Assembly: GCA_022661535.1 (NCBI GenBank)
Contig: JAKULF010000014.1
Coordinates: 186,001 to 250,000, forward strand
Length of the DNA: 64,000 nt
Source of the DNA: Eutypa lata
Lineage: Eukaryota > Ascomycota > Sordariomycetes > Xylariales > Diatrypaceae
Direction of reading: 5' to 3'
Positions 11,602 through 24,590 of this stretch are shown one piece after another (the stretch's first letter is position 1; each line of letters starts with the position of its first letter). The notes beneath the pieces are model-generated. The model was not told where the DNA came from. It made no database searches and saw only the letters and a program-made list of their open reading frames with translations. The translations under genes were made by a program, and so were the position numbers.

Positions 11602-12648
11602 AATAATGAACGTTGCCGGTTGCATGGTTCGCGGGAGGGGAGTCAGGTGTAACGATAATGGATGTTGGGAGTAATTGTAGGATACTTATGTACGGCAAGG
11701 TGCTCCTTTTATTGTGCAATGTAATGGATGTGCTTACCGGGTTGGTACATACAGCACGACTGTTCTCAGTCACGGCGTTGGACACATTTTGTCCGGGGAA
11801 AGGGAGTTTAGGTAGTTGGTTTGATTCCAGTTTCGGGGTTTTTTGTGTTTTCTGGCATCGGCCTGGTGGAGTCAGACTAGATTGGATTGCATTTGGTCTC
11901 TCAAGAGGGGTTGGCTCGCGCATAATATTGATCTATTTCCACACAGCCTGCCTTCTTTGCATCGAACGGTACTGTATCGTATAGGTAGATAGAACTGTAA
12001 ATAGATGGTTACTAGCATGCCTTATTAGATAGCATAACGGGTATTCAAGACAACACGTTGTAATCTTGGCAATATATTTATTTACCTCTCCCTTATCCAT
12101 TCTGGTGTTGTTGTGTGCTTCCAAGGAGACTTCTACTTGTTTAGCTTATGCTTCCAAAGTTCCTATATTTAAAGCAACAATAGGCACAACTCCATTACAT
12201 ATCTATTTTTACGTGTATCACAGGAAGTTCATTGATTCAATTGTCGTTGCTAACGGTTACATACGTAGGTATTGTAACAAACTCTAGTAAATATTGCTAT
12301 TGCCCTATACGTTCCTATAGTCAATGTTAATTGGTTGTTAATACCCGGAGTCTAAATAAGATCTTTTGTGGAACTGACAAGTTTATAGATAACCCCACGT
12401 CGCGACTAACTATCCAAAAGCGCGTCAACTTCATATAGCAGTTACCACAACCAGCGCAGCCTAACTTTAAGTACCCGAACGACCTCTATACCGAAACCCC
12501 ACCAACACCATTAAACCTTCACGATTCGGATTGACAAGCAAAAAGGCGGGCATCTCTTTTAGAATTACCTAAGTTTTTTTTTCCTTTTCGACACATTCAG
12601 CCCCTGGTCATCAGACACGAAACCCCCCTCGATGTACCGCCGGTAGCT
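11602..12648. other. Intergenic between kinase and apc6 (same strand)
   Basis: This stretch contains the kinase 3' flank and the apc6 promoter and leader. Reading frames here (for example 11613-11984) lack domains and are best treated as 3' UTR. A T-rich run lies near 12574-12587, about 65 nt before the apc6 ATG. Confidence 0.5.
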
Positions 12649-14453
12649 ATGGAAAGTTTCCTCCGGGAATGGAGGCAAGATGCCTTAAACAAGGCCCAAT
12701 ACGAATCCGCTATATTCATAGGGGACAAGCTCTTAGCTTTAACGAGTTCGTTTCTTCCCTTCCCCTCCCGTCCTCGCAATGGCTGAAGCGAGATATGTAC
12801 ACGACTATTTATTTAACTTCGTACTGACTATCATCCCTTTATCCTCACGGCTATGTAGATGACGACAATGACGCATTCTGGCTTGCACAAGTCCATTTTG
12901 CTACCGGCAACTACACGAGAGCCCAAGCCTTCCTATCCAAGCAAGACTTGATAGCCCGAAACCCATCCTGTCGATACTTAGCTGCCCACTGCTACATAAA
13001 GCAGTCTAGATTCGAAGAGGCTCTTGCCATCCTCGGGGAGCGTAACCCCACCCATCTGATACCGAACCCGGCGAACAGGCGCAAGGCGCAGCACACCAAC
13101 GGCCGATCAACCGCGTCGAACCACGGGAAAGTCGCTGCTAGGTTCCGCGACCGGAGGGACGAGCCCTCGGAGGAAGACGTCGCGAACCGACGCTACGAGG
13201 CTGCCATGTGCTACCTGAGGGGGGTCTGCTACGCCAAGCAGAACGCCTTCGACCGGGCCAAGGAGTGCTACAAAGACGCCGTCCGCATAGACGTCCAGTG
13301 CTTCGAGGCCTTCCAGCAGCTGATGAAGAACTCGCTCATGTCGCCCGACGAGGAGTGGCAGTTCCTCGAATCCCTAGACTTCGATTCCATCACCGTGTCC
13401 GGCGGCGGAGGCGACCCTTCGTCGTCGCAGGAGGCCGCCGAGTTCACGCGGATGCTCTACACCACGCGGCTCTCCAAGTACCGCAACCCCGACGCCTTCA
13501 CGTCGGCCTGCGAGACGCTGTCCACGCACTACAACCTCTCGTCGAACCCGGACCTGCGCCTCGCCCAGGCCGACCTCCTGTACACGCAGTGCCGGTACAA
13601 GGACGCGCTCGCCGTCACGGAGTCGGTGCTGCAGGAGGACAAGTACAACTTCAGCATCTACCCGCTGCACCTGGCGTGCCTGTACGAGCTGCAGCGGAAG
13701 AACGTGCTCTTCCTCGTGGCGCACGACCTGGCCGACAACCACCCGGAGGAGCCGTGCACGTGGCTCGCCGTGGGCATCTACTACTTCGCCATCGACAAGA
13801 TCGCCGAGGCGCGCCGGTACTTCAGCAAGGCCAGCATGATGGACGCGCACTTCGGCCCCGCCTGGATCGGGTTCGCCCACACCTTCGCCGCCGAGGGCGA
13901 GCACGACCAGGCCATCTCGGCCTACTCGACCGCCGCCCGCCTCTTCATGGGCACGCACCTGCCGCAGGTCTTCCTCGGCATGCAGAACCACGCCCTGAAC
14001 AACATGACGCTCGCCGACGAGTTCCTGCGCACCGCCTACGGCCTCTGCAAGACCGACCCGCTGCTCCTCAACGAGATGGGCGTCGTCTACTACCACCAGG
14101 ACCGCCCCGGCGAGGCCGCCGCCCTCTTCGCCAAGGCCCTCGAGGTCGCCGACGACATCGGCGCCGAGCCCCAGGCCTGGCTCTCGGCCCGCACCAACCT
14201 CGCGCACGCCTACCGCCGCGCCCGCCGCCTGCGCGAGGCCCTCGACCAGTTCGACGAGGTCCTGCGCCTCGGCGGGGGGCGCGACCCCTCCGTCCTCGCC
14301 GCCAAGGGCCTCATCTACATGGAGCTCGGGCGGCCCGACGACGCCGTCGAGGTCCTCCACCAGGCCCTCGCTGTGAACCCGCAGGACCCCATCGCGACGG
14401 AGCTGCTCAATAAGGCGCTGGAGGAGACGGCCGGCGCTTTGAGCTTGGAGTAG
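12649..14453 (+). CDS. cut9: Anaphase-promoting complex TPR subunit Apc6/Cut9/Cdc16
   Basis: The model is join(12649..12745,12859..14453), about 563 residues. Exon 1 encodes MESFLREWRQDALNKAQYES, the family's N-terminus. Exon 2 resumes as NDDNDAFWLAQVHFATGNY. The phase-1 junction requires the donor GTTCGT at 12746, which is non-canonical after GT. The acceptor is TGTAG, with a CTGAC branch site about 30 nt upstream. At least eight TPR-like repeats follow (CYLRGVCYAKQNAF; YPLHLACLYEL; TWLAVGIYYF; AWIGFAHTFAAEG; LLNEMGVVYYHQDRPGEA; ARTNLAHAYRRA; LAAKGLIYMELG). Apc6 forms a TPR homodimer in the APC/C arc lamp that supports ubiquitination of securin and mitotic cyclins in the nucleus. An acidic/Gly-rich insert lies at SGGGGDPSSSQE. 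The gene is very GC-rich from 13.1 kb on, which creates long non-coding frames on both strands. Confidence 0.93.
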
Positions 14454-16218
14454 GGTGGAAGTGGAGGTGGAGGGAGGGATTGAGTAGGTAGTGGAACTTT
14501 GGAGGGGGAGGCTTGATAGAAGGAGAAAAGGAGAGATCGCATGAACCGTAACGTAACGTAACGTGGAAGAAACCTACCGCGTTCGAAGCCGTTTGTGAGT
14601 AACTATCAATATACGACATACCTCAGCTAAAGAGCATTAGTCAACTAGAACATTGTAGAGACAATGACCAAGAATCATCTTGAGTAGATCATGCGTTTTC
14701 CATCTTAACGTGTCTCTTATAGTAAATACACTAACTTATGTGAATATCTGACTATTATTTTTCCTAGCAGTCCCTTTCCCCCTTTCTACTATTATATATA
14801 GATCATTCTAACTCCCTACTTCAAATTATTGAACATTAGAAACATCCACATTACCATGCTTATTACCATCAGACAACCTAACCCCTTAGAATGCTATCTT
14901 GGTACTTGGCTGCCTGACTGTTCGGCTAATGGCTTCAGGGGCTTAGGTACACCTTTTAGAGGTTAAGAAACTTGCCTTTCTATCTATTCTATTCCATACA
15001 TATGTTAAGCGCAGTAGTTAGGTGTATAAGTGGACGTGAATAGGAGCAGAGGAGGATACGTTCATCTCGACCCGACGTCTTGGGGCGAAGGTGGTGGTGA
15101 TTCTTACCATGATAGATAGAGGAGAGCCATCGCATTCGTATTCGGTACCTATCTTCTACCTACACAAACGTGGCAAGCTAATAACTAGCTAGTATGGTAC
15201 ATAGGGCGCAACAAGGTAGGATGAGGCGAGAGGCGAACCCAGTTTCCCGGAAGCCCGGTGGGTAGGAAAGGCGAGGACATGTAAGAAAGGTTCATTCAGG
15301 AGTAAAGTAAGGTAGGTAGCGGGTCCATCGACCCGCCATTCCTTCCTATCTGTCTATGATGCGAGGTATGTAAATATAATTCTGTCTATACCCTTTGACT
15401 ACCAAGTCAAGTCAGGTAGGTACCTAGATATCTCAGACATACATACATATCTATTTGGCTTTTTTTTATTCTCATGATGATCCCCGCTATATAGGTAGTC
15501 CTTTGGCGTATCTACGTAGTAAGCTTTCACAATAGTGGAAAGTAAGAGGAACGAGACTAAGAAGAAGGAGTGGCGACGGCATGTTTGTAACTACCTAGCT
15601 TTGACCTGGTTTTCTTTCGCTTGACCCCCACCTTGCCCAGCAACGTGTTGGTTAAGCATTTATGTACGTATGTGGCCAGGTACAGTTTTCACGCGTGATA
15701 TAATATGATGATAGGTTGTTGTGGTACAATACATATGTTGAGCATGGCCTACTTGCTTGCTTGCTTGCCTGCTTGCTAGCTACCTACATAGTTAGCTAGC
15801 ATGCGTGCGTGGTGTGCAGGTTGGTCGGCGGGTGGGCTGGTTTGATCCTCAGCGCCGGCACCAATGCTGCTCCTCTCTTCTAGAAAGGAAGCCATGTCCG
15901 CGCGCTCCAACCAGCTTACATGCCTACTTAGTTACGATGGGATAGGATGGAAGAGGGGCGCGGATGTGTGTTGTGTTGTTGGGTTAGGTCAGGTCGAGTT
16001 AGTTAGGTCAGAGAAGTATTCAAGGAGAATGAATAGGTGTCCCAAGTCAAGAAGGATGAGGACCGGAACTTGTGTACGTGGTACTTTGCCATGTTAAGTT
16101 AAGTTTTGTGTAACCCACCAACCCTCCAAAGGATGCGCGCGCGAGATTGGGGTAAAGTAGGTAGGTCGGTAGGTAATACGGAGGATCAGTATGAGGTAGG
16201 TATAGTAGCATATCTCGC

Positions 16219-16238
16219 GTGTGTGTGTGTGTGTGTGT
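16219..16238. repeat. (GT)10 microsatellite
   Basis: An uninterrupted GT dinucleotide run lies in gene-free DNA. Confidence 0.95.
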
Positions 16239-17659
16239 AGGTGGTTTGTGCGACAATGTTATGTGAGTAGTAATATGGAAGGTTAAGTATGTAGTTAGTT
16301 AGAGCTAAGCCAGTTCAGCCAGTCAGCCCGCCCAGAGCTGACGAGATAGAACGCACAACAGTCGGACGAAACTACCGGGTCCGATCCTTCGGCGCACCTC
16401 CGCGGCGCAGCACGACAGAAGCGGCGGCGGCAACAAGAATAACAACAGAAGCTTAGTTACGTATATGGTTAATTGGTACATCGTTCATCATAGTACACAT
16501 ACATATCCTAATTCACTCCATGTATGTTTACCAGGAGGGGGGGCCCTGCTTACTTGGCTTGCCCTGTTCTGCCCTGCTAAACCTGCCTACATACCTGCAT
16601 TTCAACCTCATCTCCACCCCTACCTGGTATAACACCCCTACCCCCCCATGTGCATTAGCTGAAGGGCCGTGATGGTGTGTGGATGCCACCCTGCCACGCT
16701 GCTGCGGAGGATTTGCTTGGGAGGGGTGGTAGGTGGTGGGTGAGAGAAAGAGAGGAAGAAAGGAAGGAAGAGCTTTCCTTCGCATTGGATCATGAATAGG
16801 TTGGTTGGTTGGTCGTTAGGCTCTCCAAGTTATTGTTCCTTACTGCACTGCATACATTCGTTCGCTTGGGAGATTCCCATCACAACCACCACCACCACCA
16901 CTACCCACCAGTTACTACGTATTGTGTATACTATCGCTCCGTTCAATAACCCCCTCCCATCCCCTACGCTGCAGAAGATAGCCCGCAGCAGAAAAGGTGG
17001 GCAGACATTCGGCCGGCCGGTCGGCCGACCGCCCAGCATGGAGAATGTTGTAGTTAGGTACGGGCAAGCTATGTGTGATGTAACCGTGGATAGGTAGCTT
17101 GTACCTCGGTATGTGGGCGGCGACACCCCCCCATTACCTATCTCCATCACCACCATCTTAGATCTCGTTCTACCTCTAGTTACCTCCTGCCTGCCCGGTT
17201 CTCTAAGAGACGGTAAAACGGGGTTGCGCGGAATCAGGAAGCCAAACGCCCCGGAGCGGTATGTGCCGCGATCGGCTAACTATGTCATGAGTGTAGGCAC
17301 GTAGGTAGGTAATAATGTGTATGAGTAGCGTAGCGTAGCATAGAAGGATTCGGCGCGCCTGTGCAGAAAAGAAGTATGGATATGTATGTGCTTGTGTGTA
17401 TGAAGTTGGGCGCGTCTGTCTGGAATTCGGCATTATAAGAGGTTTGTCTGTCTATATTATTCTACCTACTTACATGCATACGCGCGAACGAAACGCACAC
17501 ACACGGAAGCCTCCGAATTCCATGCACACACTTAAGTTTATAGCTCAACTTGTGATTCGTCTTTGGTGTCTTGCCCTCCAAAATCCGCCCAGGGGGGCGT
17601 CACGCGGCAGTTTCAACTTAGTCGAGTGGGATGAAAACATAGATCCAACAGCACTTAGG

Positions 17660-17686
17660 CACACACACACACACACACACACACAC
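17660..17686. repeat. (CA)13 microsatellite
   Basis: An uninterrupted CA dinucleotide run of 27 nt lies in gene-free DNA. Confidence 0.95.
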
Positions 17687-18300
17687 GTATCATCCCTCGT
17701 GCGGTTATTTTGATATATTTGAAATATTGACATTTTTGAGATTTTGATGTGACTGGCTCAACTACCTAGGGTACTTAGGCAACTCTTGTTTGTTGGCCCT
17801 GCCACATGGGAAGAAAGCAGCCAGGGTGTCTAGATGGGTACTGTACCTACGTAGACGCCCGGCGCTTGCATGCCATGCCATGTTCTCTCTTTCCTACTCC
17901 ATTATTCTCTTCCTCGAGCGATCGCTCTAATATCTTTCTAGATACAAGCAGGTGATGTTTAAAACGTATATGTGAAAAGTATGTACAGCAAGTAGTAGAA
18001 ACGGTTTAATGTACAGGGTATTGAGGGAAATCTACATGTAGGGAAATAACGCAGAAAAAGGGAATGGGACCCGGTAGAATAGGCGTACCCATGCAAAAAT
18101 AAATAGAAGGGGAAAGAAAAGGGCACAGTAGAAACAAATTTCGGCCGTAAAAATGCGTCACCTGAAATGTGGAAAGCTTTCCGTCCTGCTCGGACTGCTG
18201 ATGCTGCTCGCGGATATCTGCCAAGAATCCCCCCCTTTTCTGTAATACCAAGAACGCCGACGCAAAATGCTTTGTAAATCAATAAATATCAGATAAGAAA

Positions 18301-19320
18301 AGCTGAAAAGGTCCAGTGATAGAGAGAACAAGTGGTGTTAACTGGAGGTTGAAGCTACCACTTGTAGGTATGCGATGTGTGCCTCAACTGATGAGAAGTT
18401 CGTGGCTTTGTCGTTCCAAATGGGGTATCGAAGGGGAGCCGCCAAAAAGGAAGACCCTACTCCTTCGTCGGCAGATAGATTAACTCGTAGCTTGTCAAAT
18501 TCATAGCCCATGGGTTTGAAATGACGACGCATATTGTAAAAGGGGTCGACATAAAGTATCCGGTGCAAGGCAATAATGCCACTCTTGGAACCCCTATCTT
18601 CGCTTATTTTTGCAGCCCCCCGCCCTTTTCGAGGCCGAAACAATGATCCACGGTGTTTCCAAAGGTATAGTGACCGACCACCCTTTAGATCCGATTATCA
18701 GGGGACGTAACCCCTTTCAATGGCGCCCAATCAGGATGTTCATTTCATGGAGTCTATTCACGAAGACTAAACACATGGGTTGCGAACTAGACCTGGGGTC
18801 GAATTCCGACCAGATCTCATAATCGATCAGTCTCTACCCTTCTCGTCGTATGCTGTATCGCGAATAGTGGAATAAGGGGTTTGAGTTTCTCCACTAGCGA
18901 TAGTTGAAGTCTTTCGATTACCCCTGTTCGGCCGAAGTAGACACGGATATACTTCGAGTTGAGCATAGACTCGCTCCGTCCATGTTGACGACTCTTCGTT
19001 CGAATACCACATTGACTTCGTATGTAAGGCACTAGGTCTGATAGTGTCACTGATGACAACAGGCTAGATGATTCCCAGTAGAGTTCTAGGTGAGGCCCAC
19101 CAAGTCCGTCGGAGAATGTAGGATAGTCACGGGGCTACCAAAACTGCCCATCAACAGGCTAACGCGTGAAGGTTGGATGTTAAACGTCACAGGGCGTGTG
19201 GTCTTCTAGAAAGGCGTGTAAGCGTTGTTGCTATTTCTCAGCCATTTTTTTGAAAAGTAGGTAGGTAGCCTTGGGTCGGCATATTAAAATGCGACAGTCC
19301 CCATAAACGGCCGAGGAACT
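18301..19320. other. Region beyond the truncated zinc-cluster gene; minus-strand open frames without identity
   Basis: On the minus strand, downstream of the zinc-cluster gene's stop, lie frames at about 18817-19059 and 18338-18680. The second encodes ILYVDPFYNMRRHFKPMGYE and looks moderately protein-like but lacks an ATG. Neither resembles the fungal_trans (PF04082) domain that would be expected to follow the zinc cluster. They may be relics of other sequence that replaced the 3' half of the gene. Confidence 0.3.
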
Positions 19321-20985
19321 TCACGAAACTAACGGGGTCCCAACGCGGTGGAAGACGTACGGATCGGATCGCCAAGTTCGGCAAAGGATATCATCATGCA
19401 GACGAGGTAGCTCACGAGGTAGCTCACGAGGCGGCTCCCGGGGTTGCCATGAAAAGCTATTCTGCGCCCCTTCGGCCACGCTAGCTGACGGTGGTGGCCG
19501 GCTTGTGACAGGAGGGTAAGAGTCGTACAAATCTCTCGGTCTTTTCAAAGGCAGCCCGGGCAAGTCTGTAGACGCCGGTCGCTTAAGCGACGTGGTGCGG
19601 GGTGAGACTGACGATGCACTTGAAGTGCTTCTCGGCCTGCTGTGTTCGCTTGGCCTACTTTGTGGTATCATTTGTCTTGGACCTTCTTGCTCCGAGGACG
19701 AAAGTGTTGGGGAAGTGTTGTGACCTCCACGAGGACTAGATTAAATATCAGTTTTATGTCTCAAATATCCACCGCTTCTACGACTTACGCATTCTTAAAC
19801 TTGCAAACTCTGCCGAATTTCTCGCACTGAACACAGCGAGGGAAATCCGGGTCGCACTTTATCTTCTTTTCACGGCAGGTCAAGCAAGCCTAGCATCATC
19901 TAGTAAGTACGGGTCCATCCGAAGAATCCAATCCAAGGGGCAAAGTAACTTACGATCGCCAGTCGTTTCCTCGGTTTCCCGGCTTTTGTGACACCCCAAT
20001 GAGCATTAACAGGTTCCCCATCTATGACAGTTTTGCAGTGAGTCCCATCATCGTAGAAATAGCACATCCCTTCGCCAGGAACTTCGGCCTGCCGTACGAA
20101 GCGGGGCAAGAAGTGAGTGCCCGTCCAAATCTTGGGCCCCAACCCATCCTTAACAGGAGCCCCTTCCGATGAGGCTGTCGTGGGGGGGCCTTGAAGCTGC
20201 GTTGGTAGGGCTGGTTGAAGTTGACTCGGCTCCCGGGAACCTAAACTCGTCTCAAAACTCAACTTGTGACCAAACGGTGGAAGCTGGGGTCGGTCACTAA
20301 TAGACCTAAACGGGCGAATCGGCTCCTGGCTGCTGAGGGCATAATCTGAGCCCCTGGGTTCCGATCGGGTCGATTGCGACCACCTTCCGCTTGAAACAGA
20401 TTCATTCCGGGGTCCTTGAGAAGCTGATTCGAAGTCGCGCGTTGGAGGTGATAGTGGTCCCGGGAACTGAAGGGACCGTGCTGGTGCTAAAAGCCTTTCA
20501 CGTTCAAGTTTCGGCTCGTAGACGACTCGCGGCTGAGTTGAAGGCGACACATTTGGAAAGTAAGAATTTGAGTAGGTTCTGTCAGAGCTACCAGACGCAG
20601 AATGTGGCCTATCGAACGGGGAATGCAGTCCAAGTCCCAAGCCAGGACTAGGTCGTTCTGAGAAAGGAGAGCGCTGGTGTTGATGGAGCATCTGGCTCGG
20701 TGGTCCAAATAGACTGCTTAAAGACGGTAGCTGATGTCGAGGTGCGCTGCTATGAGTATCTCTCGGTGCTTGGCTTTCTTCCGGCTCGGTCCCCGTCGGC
20801 GCGCCAGCCTTGGTGGTAGGATCATAGCTGGACATGGGAGGTGATATAGGCGCTGTGGTGCTCCAAGACTGGGCTTCGGAAATGTTAGATGAATAGGTAG
20901 ACGAACTTGGGCTCACAAGTTCCGGAGGAGGAGTGTCTGGGAGAGCCGACGGTCGTTGTAATTCTAGTTCAGAATATGTCCCCAT
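19321..20985 (-). CDS. Zn2Cys6 zinc-cluster regulator, apparently C-terminally truncated
   Basis: The model is complement(19954..20985), complement(19789..19889), complement(19321..19735), about 515 residues. The introns of 64 nt (phase 0, GTAAGT) and 53 nt (phase 2, GTAAGT) join cleanly. A long Ser/Pro-rich N-terminus leads to a conserved block (MCYFYDDGTHC; NAHWGVTKAGKPRKRLAI) directly before the zinc cluster. Its six cysteines are spaced as CLTC REKKIK C DPDFPR C VQC EKFGRV C (about residues 346-372), followed by KFKNAPRGGHNTSP. A basic Ser-rich stretch, a short repeat (REPPRELPRELPR) and LHDDILCRTWRSDPYV follow, and the frame stops 10 residues later. From memory, relatives continue from this motif into a fungal_trans domain, so the 3' half seems lost. 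If expressed, it would bind DNA without the usual regulatory domain. An unseen downstream exon remains possible. Confidence 0.75.
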
Positions 20986-23900
20986 TGAGGCAGATTTTAC
21001 AACTAGGCTTCTACGGTGGAAAAGCAGCCCAGGTCAGACTGAAGGATGCTGAGATGTGTTACACAGAGCCTGTTGAGAATCGACCGAGCAAAGGCTTGTC
21101 GAGAGCAGTGGTGTCAAGTTAGTTAATCCTAGATATCCATTCGGCTAAAGCAATGCTCTACCCGCCTAACTCGCCAGTAAATGCTCAGAGTGGTAGAATT
21201 CCGAGGCAAGATGGGATGAGTCGCCTAGATTCGGATAATTGGCTGCTGATAAGCGCTTGGGTGAACTTCCGAGTGTGACACCTTCTAGCAAAGGACTCAA
21301 AAGCCTTCTTACCAAGAGGTTACCGGTCGTGATGTGTATATGGCAAAGAATTTCGAAAACGGGCAAAGAGGTTGTTCCAAGTCAAAGTAGAGAAAGAACA
21401 AGGAATATCTAATAAGAGGTAAACAGTGAGACTTGAGTTACAGCCAAAACTCACACTACACCTGTGGCTCGGCTTCTACAATGCCTCCGCCGAATAGAAG
21501 AAGCGGGAGCAATCCTTGTACGTACGTACCTACCTACATAATACATAATACGTACATGCAAGAGATCCTCACCCGGGGCACCCAAGATCGGGGTTAGAAT
21601 AGTGGTCCCGGCACCAACGGCATGGAGTATATGGACCTTGGCTTACAGAGCGGAGCATACATGGGCTCGGAAGTCACAAATAAACCCCAATGACCACGCG
21701 GTAGTATCCCAATCGAGGGCTAGCTACAAGTTCCAGAGCATAAAACCGAATAAGAGATCTTGAATTGACCCTGACCTGAACCTGAAGGTTGGGGCCAGCC
21801 GGGAAGCTGAGAACAGCCCTAGCAAAAGTACATGCCCGTTCGGTAAATGGGCTGCCTGGCTGCAGAATGAGAAACGTGCAAGCCATGGATATGATGGATA
21901 CGCTGCCAGGGGTCAGACGCCGGGGTGATGGGAAGCAGGAAGCGGCAGTAAAACTAATACAATAAATACTACATATGTACTAGCATTAGCCATGAATCGC
22001 GACCCCAAAGCCACGATCCAATGAGCCGGGGGGCAGTTGACTTTGTGCAAATACCTAGAACAACAAGAGAGAGGGGGAGGGGGGGGGTTAGCATCGTTAG
22101 CCACAGTCAACGACTACTACTAGTTTACATATACGGAATGGCCCATAAAACTTGTTAGCGAGAAGGAGGAAAGGCAATGTGAATATTGTATACGTGTGTG
22201 GTTAAGCGATTGGGGATCAGCAAATGAGGTGAATCAGAGTACGAAGAAAAATATGTCACTGACATATGTCTAGTTACTCTAGTTAGTTGAGTGCTCTAAC
22301 TGTCTAGGTGGTAGCAAACGATCAATTGGCGTGAGGGACTAAAGTAAGGCTAAACCTGAGGGAAACCCATACCCGTACCCACGCAGGATCCATGTGTCGG
22401 CCCCACACATGGGGTAAGCTACGCACATTTTCTGCGTTGAAGAGAGGCGATACACACATGAAATAGAAGAGTCAAATAGATTTCCTTTACTAATCAGATG
22501 GCCAAGTACCAGTACCTAGCGTATAAGTAATCTTACAAGTACTGAAGTGGATTAGAAAACATGCAAGTCGTCTCAGCGCGCGCTTATAGATGGCATAATT
22601 TGATCCAAGTGGCTAGGTACAACAACGTTGAATATGGCATGGTGGCTTATTAGACGCCTTGTGCAACCATATATATACAATACCTACATACATATGTAGG
22701 TAAAAGAAGTGAGTTATAGAGTCCTCAAATCAAAAGAGGGGCAACTCCGAGCTCACTCGCTCACGGCACTACGTAAATTATACAATGCAGCAGCATGCAT
22801 GTACAGTATACCACCCACGTGCAGCTGTATGTAAATCAAACAGGGGCTTTATGTACGTAGTACTCAAGTTCTCTGCAATGTACTATGCCGCATACCTACT
22901 GCCTACCGCCTACCACCTCCGGTCTGATAGGTAGTTTTTTTACTATTATACGGCCAGACCTCCTCGGCATCCTTTGCAAAAAAGTTCAGACGACGGACGA
23001 AAAGAACTAAGAGTGGCACTAACTGCCTAGCCTTACGATTACCGGCCCTTGAGAGGAGGAACATATACTACTAGGCGCAGGCGATGATTCATTTGTAATA
23101 CATTGGTAGTATTGACAAAGGAGGGGGTCGTTCATCAAAAGCCGCCTCGCCGTAACATAGATTCAGGTAGACCATCACGTTTTCCACTTACAGATGGCAT
23201 TCACAGACGGGGGATGCCGATATTTTGGATACCTATATCCAAGCGGGTTAAATATGTACAAGGCTCCCATGCTTCGGCTTTCATCTGATGGCCCCATTGA
23301 TCTACTATTTGACCAGGTTTTGGTGCGCCTGAGGCAACTACGCAATCAAGTCCAGTTATTCAGATATGTAATTATCTACTTGTCTCGGGAGTAAACCCGA
23401 TGCTACAATACCTGTTTAAGTCGGGAGCCTCATGCAGTAATTATGTGTTGGAGGGATATATTGGCAATAGATGGGAATTTCCGGACATGAGAATCACATG
23501 CAATCCTCGGAAAGTAATGCAATACTTAGCTACGAACAGAGATAAGCTGGTCATGTTTTACTATCAGACTATTTAGCTATGAGTAGTGCATCCCGACGCT
23601 GTGGATGCCCTGGTTTAGTAACCGCTTTATGTAGCCGGAAATAGCTAGACCGGTCCGTTGCCCAGGTTGTGAGCAAGTTGACCAAGTCTCAGTCTCGGAG
23701 AGCTAAAAGGTTGGCAATGGCACATATCAGGCCACACTCGGGAAACGGACAACTCGTACAAATGTGGAGAGGAAACGACCAATAAAGTATGCCATAAACT
23801 TCGTAATTCGCTGATCATCTAAGTAGGCTGTCATAATGATGGTATATCATTTGGATGTTGGGGCCTCACGCATTCTATACTGCATATATCCATCTGCGGT

Positions 23901-24590
23901 TGGTGCTCACCTGAAATCGCAGTTTGCCCGTATATGTATTTAAGCTGTGAGGCCTAAACTATAACAGGATGTTGTTCTCTTTATAGTAATTAGAAGAAAG
24001 ATCTAGGCCATCCCATCTACTGGACCACGGCTACTTAGGTACACTAGGCGAAAGCTGGGAAGCAAGCTGGTTCAGCTGGAGCCGATCCCCACTAGTTCCC
24101 ACAAGCTCAGCTCGCCTGAGGTACGTACTTGGAACGATATGATCAACTTTTGAACATTCATGTACGTACGTAGCACAAACCATGTACCTAGTTACAGGTA
24201 ATATGTACGTACTATAGTTATAGTTAAATCGATAACAATTACTAGGGTACATTAGACTGTGAAGCGAATAGGAGCTAGACAAGGACGAGGGCCTCGTGTA
24301 TTCGGCAACGATTCCTTCGATCGGCCGAGAGTCATCAAGTCCAGATGTCTACTCCGACTCCCTCCCTCCCCTTCAATAACTACTGCCGCTCACCCCCTGT
24401 TCACCCTGTTCACACAAGTACCGCCAAGCCACGTACACTTCCAGGGACCTCAGGCGTGCGCACGTGCCTTCGGTGCGTTCCTGCGGTCCTGGGACTCCTG
24501 GACCAATTTACCATATACCGTAAACTACCCACCCAGATTCTAGTCTAAGAAAGATCCCTGGGCGATCCCCAACAGCCTTTGGCCTGACCT
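20986..24590. other. Gene desert, part 1 (AT-rich, no gene recognised)
   Basis: The first 300-400 nt probably include the promoter and leader of the zinc-cluster gene. Beyond that there are only short, domain-free frames, TAGG/TACGTA repeats and homopolymer patches such as the G-rich run near 22072-22087. No tRNA, transposase or reverse-transcriptase motif was found. Confidence 0.5.

Larger units (their letters stand above)
14454..18300. other. Intergenic, no gene recognised
   Basis: About 3.8 kb of AT-rich DNA follows apc6, with many TAGG/CTAC motifs, ACC- and TTGC/TTGG-type short repeats, and two dinucleotide microsatellites listed separately. Open frames such as 15864-16097 and 16792-17097 are low-complexity and show no domain. 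The first 200-300 nt may be apc6 3' UTR. Confidence 0.5.

Noticed and set aside
13208..14413. Long open frames overlapping apc6 on both strands (13208-14413 plus, 13374-14360 minus)
   Set aside because: They are Arg/Pro/Gly- or Val/Glu-rich shadows of the TPR coding frame caused by high GC3; the apc6 frame carries clear family motifs.
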